A stretch of 41,498 bases of DNA from Leucogyrophana mollusca (Eukaryota; Basidiomycota; Agaricomycetes; Boletales), in contig MU266568.1 of the NCBI GenBank assembly GCA_021014945.1, positions 1 through 41,498 of the forward strand, in the 5' to 3' direction. The position numbers and the translations under genes were made by a program. This document shows positions 29,633-39,955 of this stretch, in pieces (within the stretch, counting starts at the first letter, position 1; each line of letters begins with the position of its first letter). Under the pieces are notes generated by a model. That model ran no database searches. It was given only the letters and a program-made list of their open reading frames with translations, and was not told the DNA's origin.

Positions 29633-31176
29633 TACAGAGGTAAATGCAATCGCGGGAGGCTGCAATATCCCTCGTGCAGTGATATGTATGTTTGTATTTT
29701 CCTGTCAGTGCCGTTCAAGTGAGGGAGTAAGAGATTGCCCACGATGATCACCCACAGAAGATCAGTGGATCGCATAGAGGCGTTTCGTCCTATCTGATGC
29801 AGAGTGTGTTTAAGTAGCTGCCTTGTGGTGAATAAGCCCTAACGCTCGTCCCGAAACCTGATGTGGGACGTGCCAAACCTAACCTAGCAGGCCATCAGCT
29901 AACGCCATCGTGACATAACACATTCTCCTAAGGGCTTGTCCATCATCAGCGCTTGAACTTCACATCCGAGTAGTTCTTTAGAGAAGGAACGAAGGTACTT
30001 GTCGTCCGGAGCATAAATGGCGCGGTCCTTGGTCCATGTCCCTTGTCGAATGCATTGCTAGTGAAGATTATATTTTGAAACGAGCTGATTCATTTGACGA
30101 GGACCCGCACGACGAAGATTCTTGAGAATATCTCGAGATGGATGGACCTGATCGTGTCGTTGATTTGCCCTCTACCAGTTTTCACCCGAAATAGTTGTTT
30201 CCATGGACAAGCGAGGTTGTGTGTGGTTTGGGCATCACGAGAAAGCCACGATTACCCGCATTGAACAAATTTTCGCACACCATCTCCCACCATCTTGAGG
30301 GCACTTTTGCATGTGTTCAGGGATAAGCGGATCTCCAGCCAAAGAATGGCCAACGAAGATCCCTTGCCAGAGCCACAAATCGCTCACAGCGCCTGTCGTC
30401 CTATAATCTCGGTCACCTAGAAAGTAGCCGTTCAGCGCCAAATCACGTACGCGCACCATCGAGGAGGGCAATGGGCCTACATACAGCCCTTTCTTTCGTG
30501 TATCTGAAGCTGGTGCTTGGAACTGGGACAATGTATCTGAGAATAAAAGAAAAGTCCGATCCGCTAGAAACTGCATCGCTGACAATGAAGTTCCCGATCC
30601 CGCCTCCGCTGCCAAAAATTGAGACGCCTTTCTTTCATACTTACCACGAGGACAGTGCCTATCAGCTTAAGTTTATACTGTGCTGCTGTTTGATCTTTCA
30701 TACACGATGCACGGAGGCCGCACTTTCATAATCCCCTTAGACGCTCCTCCTTTCACTCCTTCCCACGAACCGAGCGTCCCCGCCGGTCTTCATCCCAACC
30801 CCAGGCTCTTCTGTGACGGTCAAACGACGATATTCCTGCTGTGTGGAGCGCACAAGCGCCACGCGACGACTAGCCCGCATTCAGCCAGGGAAGGACGTTT
30901 CCTGTTGGAGAGCCCTTCGCTCTTAGCCTGCGCTTGACTCACCACATAACAGTATGTTGGATTCACAAACCAACGTAATAGTCTTTTCTAACTAAAGCTC
31001 TTGTTCGCACAGTCACTTCTGATCCACCAAGCGTCAAGTTGTATTGAAAAGGAGTTATTCACACGCCCTGATCAGCCGATGAGGTTGCGATGAGGTGAAT
31101 CTACACGTTGAATCCCTGCGTTCACTCTGAAAGCCCCACACAGCGCTGGAGCCAGGTGAGATCACACAGCTCCAGC
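29633..31176. other. Intergenic between A1 and K1, with one unexplained ORF
   Basis: These 1.5 kb should hold the promoters of A1 and K1. The part 29633-30234 shows nothing I can name. The part 30235-30937 contains protein-like frames on both strands, listed separately or mentioned there, perhaps a decayed insertion. The equivalent A2-K2 gap is only 0.6 kb, so about 1 kb here is extra. Confidence 0.4.
30235..30615 (-). CDS. Unassigned ORF, possible gene fragment
   Basis: The 126-codon frame includes LNGYFLGDRDYRTTGAVSD and GIFVGHSLAGDPLIPEHMQ, which look protein-like. Directly upstream on the same strand an intron-like GTAAGT...TTGGCAG (about 30610-30650) suggests a spliced gene, but no consistent upstream exon was found. 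On the opposite strand 30680-30937 also reads protein-like (GGRTFIIPLDAPPFTP). I recognise no family; this could be a remnant inserted between A1 and K1. Confidence 0.25.
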   Translation of the reverse strand: MAAEAGSGTSLSAMQFLADRTFLLFSDTLSQFQAPASDTRKKGLYVGPLPSSMVRVRDLALNGYFLGDRDYRTTGAVSDLWLWQGIFVGHSLAGDPLIPEHMQKCPQDGGRWCAKICSMRVIVAFS

Positions 31177-31185
31177 TATAAAAAG
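31177..31185 (+). promoter_or_regulatory. TATA box of kinase-like gene K1
   Basis: TATAAAAAG lies 42-50 nt upstream of the K1 ATG at 31227, a strong core promoter match. Confidence 0.65.
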
Positions 31186-31226
31186 GTGGTCCCAAACAGA
31201 GCTAACTGACGCTACACCCAAGTTCC

Positions 31227-32617
31227 ATGATAAACGGCAAGCGACAAGCAGAAAAGAAAACGAAAAAAGACGAGGAAGCTGAAAGACATAGGGCGGACAT
31301 TCAAAGGAAAGAAATCGAAACCTTTGGTCAAGTCAGCAAGGCCGATCCGGGAGTACTCAGCCAGTCTGAAGCGTGGTGGCGGGACCGTTACCGCTGGTTA
31401 AAGGAGCGCGGTTACCAGCTTCGCCCTCGTTATGATCCAGATTGGAAGCCATCTTGGTTTGAAACCAAGAAGGATTGGTTTACTTCTGAAGACGGCGAAG
31501 TCCCATGGGTAGGTCTCCTTACTGTCACGGGCAATACATGGCTCACTCGGTAAAATAATAGTATGCACATATTTTGGACGCTACTCGCATTACAGATGGT
31601 AGTTTCGTCACGCTGAAACTTGTAAGCAAGTCCCGACACCCATACGAAGTTGATATCACCAGATACTTCTCGTCTGAGCCCATTGCCTCAAACCCTGCTA
31701 ACCACTGTATACCGGTCATTGACGTCCTTCAAGTGCCTGATGACGACGACGACGTGCTGCTGGTCCTTCCCCTTTTGAGAGAGTATTCTGACCCGCGTTT
31801 TGACACGGTCGGTGAAGCTATAGAGTGTTTCCGCCAGTTGTTCGAGGTTAGTCTTTTCATGCAGCACTCTTACTCGTTAAAAACTCTTTGAGAACCCAGG
31901 GCATGCAATTCATACATCAGCATCATGTCGCCCACCGGTAAGCTCAATTTTTATCAACAACGCATAGCAGCAATGTCGCTGACATCTCACTCCAGCGATT
32001 GCATGAACCTGAACATCATGATGGACGCGAAGGACCTCTACATCGACAGCTTCCACCCGTGTCAGCCCCGGATGAGGCGTGATTTCAAGGGCGAGGCCAG
32101 GCATTACACCCGCACGCAACGTCCACCGAGATATTTCTTCATCGATTTTGGCATATCCCGTCGCTACGACGCATCCGACACCAATCCCCTGGAATATCCT
32201 ATCTGGGGCGGCGATAAGACTGTTCCCGAGTTCCAGAAGTCGAACGCACCCTGCAATCCCTTTCCGACTGACGTTTACTACCTCGGCAACTTTATCAGGG
32301 AAGACTTTCTGCAGGTGGGATGGCTTTTCGACTACAGCTAATACTATTAACGACTCCGGGAATAGGCTAAGATGGGATTCGAGTTCATGGAGCCTCTGGT
32401 GAACGACATGGTGCAAGATGACCCTGCCAAGCGACCGACTATGGACCAGGTAGTGGAGCGATTTGACGCCATGCGCAAGGAACTCAGCAGCTGGAAACTA
32501 CGTTCGCGTGTGGTCACGCACGAAGACAGCCTCATCGGAGGGCTTTTCCGTGGTGCTGCTCATTGGGCGCGTCGAATCAATTTCATCGCTTGGGGGGTGC
32601 CCCCGGTACCTAACTGA
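31227..32617 (+). CDS. Kinase-like protein K1 (mushroom-expanded protein-kinase-like family)
   Basis: Five exons (31227-31508, 31562-31846, 31900-31937, 31995-32313, 32366-32617) give 391 residues. The N terminus is a basic coiled coil (KRQAEKKTKKDEEAERHR) followed by WWRDRYRWLKERGYQLRPRY and WKPSW. The kinase-like domain lacks a Gly-rich loop (HILDATRITDGSF). It has the VAIK-type lysine (FVTLKLV), a candidate helix-C glutamate (HPYEVDI), a hinge (LLVLPLLREY), and the catalytic loop HRDCMNLNIMMD, whose HR|D is split by an intron. The DFG motif is FFIDFGISRRY, and PTDVYYLGN follows. The C-terminal lobe ends with DDPAKRPTMDQVVERFD. A basic tail follows. Related proteins occur in many copies in agaricomycetes; their substrates are unknown. 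Key catalytic residues remain, so activity is possible. It is head to head with A1 and tail to tail with A2. Confidence 0.85.
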
Positions 32618-33976
32618 TGTGGTGGGCTCTTATCGCGTGGAGTTACCCGTGCGTAGTTCCTTCACTCTTTACATATCATCAGTTGGTCCACGTTATCCTA
32701 CGCTCTCGTCGACTGTCTTATTTTGCTATCGTGTTGTCGTCGTATCTTCGCATTTTTTTCTCCCATTGCAGTCGCTTTTCCGTCGATTCTCGTAGCCCAT
32801 TCACATATGCCTTTTCTCTCCTACTTCACTCATACTTCGCAGGCTTGTAGTCAACGCATTGCTGACGTCTTCAAGCCCGCTTTAAGTGACATCAGACATG
32901 GCCCAGGAAAGTTCGACGACGGAGCGCTCACAACAGTATGTAAGATCACTCTGACCTGGACTAACCTCCTGTCAGGACGCGTGCCCAACGTTAATGTTAG
33001 CTCCACTTGTATCAGGTTGTCATTCAATTGGTAAATACGGCCTCCTACTTAGTTTGGAACAAGGAGGTTTATCTACCCAGGGGATTAGGACACTGCATCC
33101 CTGGTGTCCGGTGGTAAATACTTACTATCCCTTACGGTGGTTTCGGCGGAACCTCCAAGTCGGCAGTCACGATGTGACTCAGCCAAATTTGCAGAAACAG
33201 TGTGACGAAAGCGTGACAACTGCCTCATTTAGCGTGATTTCGGCGCTGACACGAAAACCTCAACAGCTCACTCAATTTTCAGCGTATTTAAATCCTATAA
33301 GCTGAAAGAGGTAGTGGACGTCTTGTAGATCACGAGTGTGAAATAGCGAGGAGAAATGATTAGAACTGAGTGAGCTAAAGTGATTGTGCCGACTGGGGGG
33401 TTCCGCCGAAACCACCGTAAGGGATAGTACTTGAACTTATTGTCACTCGCTCGAAAAGCCGTAACTTATTAAAATCGTACATCATCTTCGCATAGTAACT
33501 CTTAGGCATTGCTGTCAGGTCATCGAACCTGACGACCACATCACGGTCGATGTGATCCCTCTGCAGTTGAAGTTCGTGGGGCTGATCCCAGCAATACAAT
33601 AGTTCGACAGGTCAGGGCGTGTAAGTTAGTGGACGGAAACGAAACAATGTCCAATACATATATTTGGCGCCGCGTTGTGGGCTCCCACTCGTTTGACAGA
33701 ACTTTGCAGTTTGACCTTGTGGGTCCATGGGACAAACCATGCGATGCAGTGGGAAGTCCGACAATATTTATTTTACTCCGGCGGTCTAACCCTGGTATCA
33801 CTCGGGCATTTATCTAGTGCCGAACCGCTAACTGAGATTTTATATCGCCCAAAGAAATACACTGTTACGGAGACAGATGCTATATTATGCCTAAGTAAAT
33901 TATCGCTACAAATTGACTGTTGGGTATCACAAGAAAGAGTCCAAGGTCACGGCAGAATCTGGCGCGAGTATTGTCG
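32618..33976. repeat. K-A convergent flank block, copy 1
   Basis: The DNA from the K1 stop to the A2 stop is homologous to about 39955-41051 (K3 to A3), and part of it to 38640-38880. Shared phrases include CACGGTCGATGTGATCCCTC, AAAGCCGTAACTTATTAA and GACAGAACTTTGC. The only large difference from the 40-kb copy is a 303-bp insertion at 33125-33427, the MITE described next. Confidence 0.85.
33125..33427. mobile_element. 303-bp MITE with TA target-site duplication (Tc1/mariner-like)
   Basis: The ends are inverted repeats of about 42 bp. Both begin CTATCCCTTACGGTGGTTTC read inwards and continue through CGGCGGAACC to CAGTCGGCA with a few mismatches. The element is flanked by TA at 33123-33124 and 33428-33429. 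The homologous site near 40380-40400 reads AGTACTTACTTGAAC, exactly the flanks with one TA and no element. There is no coding capacity. Subterminal inverted words (CAGCTCACTCAA and TGAGTGAGCT) lie inside. TA duplication and the short size fit a non-autonomous Tc1/mariner-type element. Confidence 0.88.
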
Positions 33977-35208
33977 CTAGGCGGATATCTGAAGGGTGCA
34001 ATTATCACCGACCGCGAGATCACATAGGGAGGAAGTAAGGGGAGGCGAAGTAGTATTGTCCGACAGCTCAGACGGTAATTGCAGTTGCTGGCTTATGGCT
34101 GGAATATCCTTGTTAGCGTCGGACTGAAAGCAATGATGAAATGAATGGGACTGACTCGCTCCGCGATTGTTTGAACCTGTACCACCGTTCAATGTCGGGC
34201 TAGTGATTGCTGAGTTCTGAGCGACGAGACTGTGATGATAATAGTTGTTGATGTAGGTGACATGAGTCGAGGGGCTCGAGGCTCGACTAATCGACGATGC
34301 TTCTGAGTGAGTTTCAGGTACTGAGTTCATTGGCCGAAGAGCAACCACCGATTGAACAGGGCTCTCAGTCGGAGTATTGCCTGAATTCATATCGTCACCG
34401 TCACAAGACGAAGTGATATCAGAAAAGGAACCTGTGAGAGTAGAATTCAGCTTTCTTCCTGTAGAACGAAGAATATTGATCCTACTCGATCCCGTTTCTG
34501 TGAAAGCATCCGCAAAAGGATCAGACATAACAAAGCTTGCGATGGTAGATATGTCGCTGGCTGTTTCCTCGTTGAAACGTCCCTCTAAAGGGATTGAGAG
34601 ACCTGAAATGCGTTCGCCGGGAGACACGGCACCATCTGATGGCAAACTCAGCGGGAGAAGAATTATATGAGATGGATGAATTTACTTGCAACAGGATTGA
34701 AGTATTCTGATGGAACCGATAGTATAGTCCGTCTGATGTGCTCAGATGTCCTCTTGATCCTTGTTAGCAGCCAGGGTGGGACAGAGACGAGAAAGGTACC
34801 TTGGCCACAGAAAAAAGCTCCGCCCCAGCTTCCATGAATATTTGACTATCCCGGCGAGTTAGAAGGTCTCTCAAAATTGGGAGGATCGACTGTCGTTTTT
34901 TTTCAAGCTTGTTCCTCTGATACACCGTTCTGATCACGAATCAGCACGGAAAACATAACTCCGGGGGTGGATACCCACTGGTCATATCGCTCCTTCAATA
35001 TGTCCATATCTCCTTTGGAGTCGGCATATGCCTGTGGCGACATCATTTTTATTTTGTGGAGCTCGGTGATGGTCGCTTCCAGATACAAGTCTCCTTTCTC
35101 GAAAGCATTTTTGGGTTTGCGCCTCGTCAACGAAAAAACGGAGGGGTCGTACTTAGCCGCCAAACCAAGGTCGGCGGGAAATAAGATGGTGTCGAACGAA
35201 CCAGACAT
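33977..35208 (-). CDS. Family A member A2, unrecognised protein with Ser/Thr/Asn-rich tail
   Basis: Four exons give about 358 residues. Exon 1 (78 codons) reads MSGSFDTILFPADLG, then LTRRKPKNAFEKGDLYLEAT, ELHKIKMM and ERYDQW. Exon 2 (39 codons) is RNKLEKKRQSILPILRDLL and onwards to LFSVAK. Exon 3 (22 codons) is RTSEHIRRTILSVPSEYF plus NPVA. Exon 4 starts NGAVSPGERISGLSIPLEG and contains DPFADAF and SSRINILRS. It then becomes Ser/Thr-rich, with THVTYINNYYHHS and TLNGGTGSNNRGAS, and ends NCTLQISA at 33977. No known domain is recognised. The conserved N-terminal part (exons 1-3, about 139 residues) could be a small helical domain; the rest looks disordered and phosphorylatable. It is head to head with K2 and tail to tail with K1. 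Confidence 0.7.
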
Positions 35209-35298
35209 TGGGCAACGATGATGAAGAATGTGAGGAGGACAGGCGACTTGATTGGAAGTACTGAACGGTGGGAGGCCGTTAGGGCTCTTTGTCCGAGG

Positions 35299-35306
35299 CT
35301 TATATA
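35299..35306 (-). promoter_or_regulatory. TATA box of A2
   Basis: On the minus strand TATATAAG lies about 91 nt upstream of the A2 ATG at 35208. Confidence 0.5.
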
Positions 35307-35331
35307 TGTGGAAAAGAATTAAATAATTCGA

Positions 35332-35643
35332 ATGGGTCGCTCGTTGTCAGAGCACTTGCGGGACAGAAACAAAAGCCAGTTGATAACAAGAACCCGTGAG
35401 TATGTACCGAGATGTACCGAGATTGCACAAGAACTTGTACGTACCCTAACACCCAGCGATGCCGCGATCATCATTTCACAGCCCAACCTACATCACTGGA
35501 CGTGCCAAGACCCTGCAAAGGAAGAATTCTTTAAGTCCAGTTCGGGGTCTCAGCCGTTCTACTTACATTCTACGTATATTTGGGCAAGAGTTATCAGAGA
35601 GTATCTCACAGGTCTAAATCAACTCCGAAATTACCAATTATAA
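35332..35643 (+). CDS. 103-residue ORF inside the A2-K2 divergent promoter region
   Basis: The frame starts MGRSLSEHLRDRNKSQ and reads ELVRTLTPSDAAIIISQP, then WARVIREYLTGLNQLRN, ending at 35643. It looks moderately protein-like (amphipathic segments), but there is no recognised domain and no counterpart was noticed between A1 and K1. It could be a small third gene of the unit, a leader exon of K2, or chance. Confidence 0.25.
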   Translation: MGRSLSEHLRDRNKSQLITRTREYVPRCTEIAQELVRTLTPSDAAIIISQPNLHHWTCQDPAKEEFFKSSSGSQPFYLHSTYIWARVIREYLTGLNQLRNYQL

Positions 35644-35804
35644 ATAGGTAGTGCTGATGCTAGTAATACTTGTATATCGCGGCCTTTAAAAGAAGGACCG
35701 CGACTGGTTATGGCCCTTATGGGCGTATATTTGCAAGTGTTTGTTGAGTCTGGCACTATAGTTGGTTCGTGGCCAGCGCGGGTACTCGACGCCATCTCAT
35801 CCTC

Positions 35805-37196
35805 ATGTTTTCCGCAATGAGCAAGCGCACTGCAAAGACAACCAGCAAAGATACCGAGCTAGAGAGACGTAGAGCACATATTGAAAGGCTGGAGCGCGAA
35901 ACCTTTGGCGAGCCATCCAAAGCCACTGGCCCGGAAACACTCGGAGAGAATGAACTCTGGTGGCATAATCATTATCAGTTTTTCAAGGATCACGGGTATC
36001 TGCTTCGTCCACGTTACGCCCCAGGATGGATCCCGTCGTGGAAAACCAGTAAAAAAGAATGCAACGCCTGTGAAGATGCGGAGGTTCCCTTGGTATGTTC
36101 TTTGTGTACATAGCAGTCGGTTTCTGACGCGAAATATGATATCAACCAGTTCGGCCATATCCTCGATGCCACTCGCACAGAAGACGGGTCCTTTGTTACT
36201 CTGAAAATCGTCAAGAAGTCGGTGCACCCCCATGAAGTCGACATTGGTCTTTATTTCTCCTCCAAGTCTCTTGCGTCCGACCCTGCCAATCATTGTGTGC
36301 CAATTCATGAAGTCCTTCAGGTACCTGAGGACGACGACAGAGTGATCATCGTTATGCCCTTACTGAGGTTATACTCTAACCCGCGATTCGATACCGTTGG
36401 GGAGGTGGTGGAGTGCTTTCGTCAGCTTTTCGAGGTGGGATATTGTTTGTGTACTCTCGTCGATTTACCTAATTGTCGACAGGGCTTGCACTTTATGCAT
36501 ACCCATCATGTCGCCCATCGGTGCGTTACCTTGTGGGAATACTTCAATTCTCTGACATATATATTTAGCGATTGCATGAATTTAAACACCATGATGGACG
36601 CGAAGTCGCTTTACATCGACGCATACCATCCCTCCCGGCCTCGCCTGAAGCGCGATTTCAGCGGATTTGCGAGGCACTATACGCGTACGCAACGGCCACC
36701 AAAATATTTTTTCATTGACTTCGGCATTTCTCGCCGCTATGACCCGTCCAACAGTAGTCCCTTGGAAGATCCCATCTGGGGAGGTGACAAAACTGTCCCC
36801 GAGTTTCAGAAGTCAAATGAGCCTCGCAACCCATTCCCAACGGACGTCTACTACCTAGGAAACCTTATAAGAGAGGATATTCTTCAGGTAGGTCGTTATT
36901 TTGCGCTGTCTTGATTGCCTCCATTGATGCGGTTCCAGACGAAGGTCGGATTTGAATTTATGGAGCCATTAATCACGGACATGGTACGGGATGATCCCAA
37001 CAAACGGCCTACAATGGACGAGGTAGTCTCCCGCTTCGACGAGATTCGTAAAGGGCTCGGCAACTGGAAACTGCGTTCGCGTGTCGTCGACAAGGAGGAG
37101 GGCGCTGTGTCAGGGCTCTTTCGCGGTGCAGGTCATTGGGCGCGTCGCGTGAAATTCATAGCTGGCGGTGTGCCTGCGATACCCGCCCGATCATAG
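35805..37196 (+). CDS. Kinase-like protein K2
   Basis: Five exons (35805-36092, 36150-36434, 36483-36520, 36569-36887, 36939-37196) give 395 residues. Internal exon lengths of 285, 38 and 319 nt equal those of K1. An alternative start is 35817 (MSKRTAKTTS). The N-terminal basic helix and YLLRPRYAPGWIPSW match K1. Kinase landmarks are FVTLKIV (lysine), HPHEVDI (candidate helix-C glutamate), VIIVMPLLRLY (hinge), HRDCMNLNTMMD, FFIDFGISRRY, PTDVYYLGN and DDPNKRPTMDEVVSRFD. No glycine-rich loop is seen. The tail FIAGGVPAIPARS parallels that of K1. The conserved frame and catalytic residues show selection on protein function. It is head to head with A2. Confidence 0.85.
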
Positions 37197-38639
37197 TCCA
37201 GATTGCTACAGTACTTTGTCGATATACCATGGATCTACATGCCACACTTATGATCACCGACGCGCGCTGGACCTACCTCAATAACCCTAAGGAAGAGTCA
37301 GAAGCGATCGCAGCGCCTCGCTCATACCCATGCAAATACGTCACCAGGACCCCGGTAGACCATACTGCTAAGTTATCTCTTATCCAACCTTTATTATTAT
37401 ACGCTGCTAGCTGAAACTACACCGATACTTAGCTACCTAAAATATAATTAAGTCACGGCCGGAAACAGGTGGTACAGAGAAGCTGCTTTAGAGATCGCCA
37501 AGATAGCACAAGACGCGAGACATCGGTTACCGCTCAGACGGACCCACGGATGTACGGAGCTATAGGAAACAAGGATATGACTCAACTTTGCCTGAGGAAG
37601 GTGTGCGACAGGGTGTGACCGAGAACTTTGCCGCACCCAGTGGGACGTGACACCTACGTACACCGTGCCGCAAACTCTTTGTTCTCTTCCTGGACCGTAC
37701 GCGTCGTTGAATTTTCTACCTGATAGCGGTGTCGGTTACTTACGTGAAAGCTCGAAGGATTCGAGGAACAATAACTATGGTCCGTGATCGATGATCCCTG
37801 AGGGCAGCAGACATGTCAAGCAACCAATTCGCACAAAAGAACTGACCGTAAATAGTTCAACTTCTGATCATAGTGCCGGGATGACTGTCGTTATCGGAGG
37901 GATGCTGTGCGTTCGCTGGCATGGAGCCTTCGGAGACATTCTATTGGGTAGTGAACAAGCAAGGAAGCTTCCTTCGCCAAGTGCGGGCCCGGTAGTAGAC
38001 AATGTAGCCATTTCTCAAGGTCGTGAAGGTCCAAGACCACACGGCCGCGACGACTCGGAACAATACCATGTATGGAGTCCCAGGAAATTATCATCCGTCC
38101 ACCAGATGCACGATCAATAGACCTCATCCCAAATGAAAATATTGCTTACGGTGTAACGTCTATCCACAGGAAGGGGATGGTGAATTTCGTCCAATACAAA
38201 ATTGACTAGTGGCTGCGACCATAAATCGAAGGGAGGTTTGGGGAAGTAACCGTTGTCGCGCTCTTGAAATGATGCCAAGCGGCTCTGGGCTTAGAAATGA
38301 CTTACCAGAGTGGCCAAGAAGCTAGATGAATCGAATCGATCTTCAAACGAGGCAAGGCGCCTTCGGGTTGATCTTGGTTTTTCGCGCTCGCTGATACTTC
38401 GGGTTGGTTTGGTCGTGGGAAAACAGGTGATGAGGAGCGAGCTGGAGCGAGCTCGAGTTACGGGTTACGCTCGTATCCGCAAGTCCCTTGGGTAAGTCGC
38501 TCCTTGACACGGTCTAGTTGGCTCTGGGAGCAGATGTCTATCTCACTATGTCAAGATCACACCAGCCAACTTTGGGCACGTCCGAGACGAGCGTAGCAAT
38601 CATGATTCATGGCTGACAGCTCGTTTTGTCACTGAGTCA
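37197..38639. other. K2 3' flank and unassigned sequence
   Basis: By position a further A gene might be expected here, but I see no family A exon motifs. A short frame at 38072-38209 (MESQEIIIRPPDARSIDLIP, then IAYGVTSIHRKGMVNFVQ) looks protein-like but is isolated. A plus-strand frame at 37791-38120 and another at 38310-38495 have no recognised domain. The stretch may contain decayed gene pieces. Confidence 0.35.
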
Positions 38640-38880
38640 CGAAACTCACAAATAAAAGCATAGATGAAGTTTGTGAGTTTGTCAACAAGGTCCTCTCAGC
38701 GAGACAATAGACAGACCACCGCGCGCAGTGTGCAGTGGATGGATACAAAACAAAACCGACTACGTATACCTGGTCCCGGGCATCAGATAGAACATCCGCA
38801 TCGCGGTCCACTCATTGACGGAACTTTGCGAATATTGGTTTGGCCTTGTGGGTCCAAGGGGATGAGCCATACGATGCAGG
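38640..38880. repeat. K 3'-flank block, partial copy fused to K3
   Basis: This segment matches 33570-33745 and about 40540-40720. Shared words are GTCAACAAGGT, CCACTCATTGACGGAACTTT-type sequence, TTGTGGGTCCA and CGATGCA. It normally lies downstream of a K gene. Here it ends abruptly at about 38880 and is followed at once by K exon 1 sequence. Confidence 0.75.
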
Positions 38881-39955
38881 CTTAGTGGCGGGACCATTTC
38901 CGCTGGTTGACGGACTGCGGCTACCGGTTCGCCCTCGCTATGATCCGGATTGGAAGCCATCTTGGCTTGAAACCGAGAAGGACGATATCCTGTAAAATAA
39001 CAATACACAGTGCGCACATATTTGGGCGCTGTGTACTCGCATTACAGATGGCAGCTTCGTCACGCTGAAACTTGTAATCCCGATACTAACGTCACCAGAT
39101 CCTTCTCGTTCGAGCCTGCGGCTTCAAGTCCTGTCAACCGCTGTGCGCCGGTCATTGGTGTCCTTCATGTGCCTGATGTCGATGACGACGTGTTGGTAGT
39201 CTCACCACCATGGAGAGAGTATTCTGACCCGCATTTTGAGACGGTTGGTGAGGCCGTAGAGTTTTTCCGTCGGCGTCAGTCTTTACGTGCAGGACTCGCA
39301 CTTGTCGGGTATGCAATTCATACCCCAGATATCATGTCGCCCATCGGTAAGCTCAATTGTTATCAACAACACATAGCGGTAACCTCACCGACATCTCGAT
39401 CCAGCGATTGCATGAACCTCAACGTCCTGATGGATGCGAAGGACCTCTACATCGATGGCTTCCTCCCATGCCAGCCCCGGATGAGGTGCGATTGCAAGGG
39501 CGAGGCTAGGCATTATACCCGCACACAACGTCCACCGGGCTATTTCCTCATCGACTTTGGCACATCCCATCCTTACGACGCATCCAACACCGATCCCCTG
39601 GAGTATCATATCTGGGGCGACAATACTGTTCCCGGGTTCCAGAAGTCAAACCCACCCTGCAATCCCTTTCCGCCGACGTTTACTACCTCGGCATCCTGCA
39701 GGTGGGACGACTTTTCACCTCCGGCTAATACTGTTAACGGTCCTGTGAATAGACGGAGGCGGGATTCGAGTACGTGGAATTACTCGTGGGGGACCTGGTG
39801 CAAGGTCATGTAGTGGAGCGCCTCGACATCGTGCGCAAAAAGCCCAGTAGTTGGAAACTACGTTCGCGTGTGGTCACGAACGCAGATAGCCTCACCGGAG
39901 GGCTTTTCCACAGTGCTGCCATTCGGCGCGTCGCATCAACTTCATGCGAGAGGCT
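38881..39955 (+). pseudogene. Decayed kinase-like pseudogene K3
   Basis: The sequence is clearly derived from a K1-like gene but is broken. It begins inside exon 1, without the start codon and coiled-coil part. The first tryptophan codon of the WW pair is TAG at 38884-38886. A one-base deletion follows at the LRPRY equivalent. The exon 1 to exon 2 junction is deleted around 38990, and sequence after TLKL is lost. Later parts still align: DCMNLNVLMDAKDLYIDG, GEARHYTRTQRPP and FLIDFGTSHPYDAS. The intron that splits HR|D is also recognisable. Further deletions lie near 39620 and 39690. Similarity is closer to K1 than to K2. Confidence 0.85.

Noticed and set aside
38881..39955. K3 as a functional kinase gene
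   Set aside because: No start codon region, a nonsense codon at the first tryptophan, a 1-bp frameshift and several deletions relative to K1.
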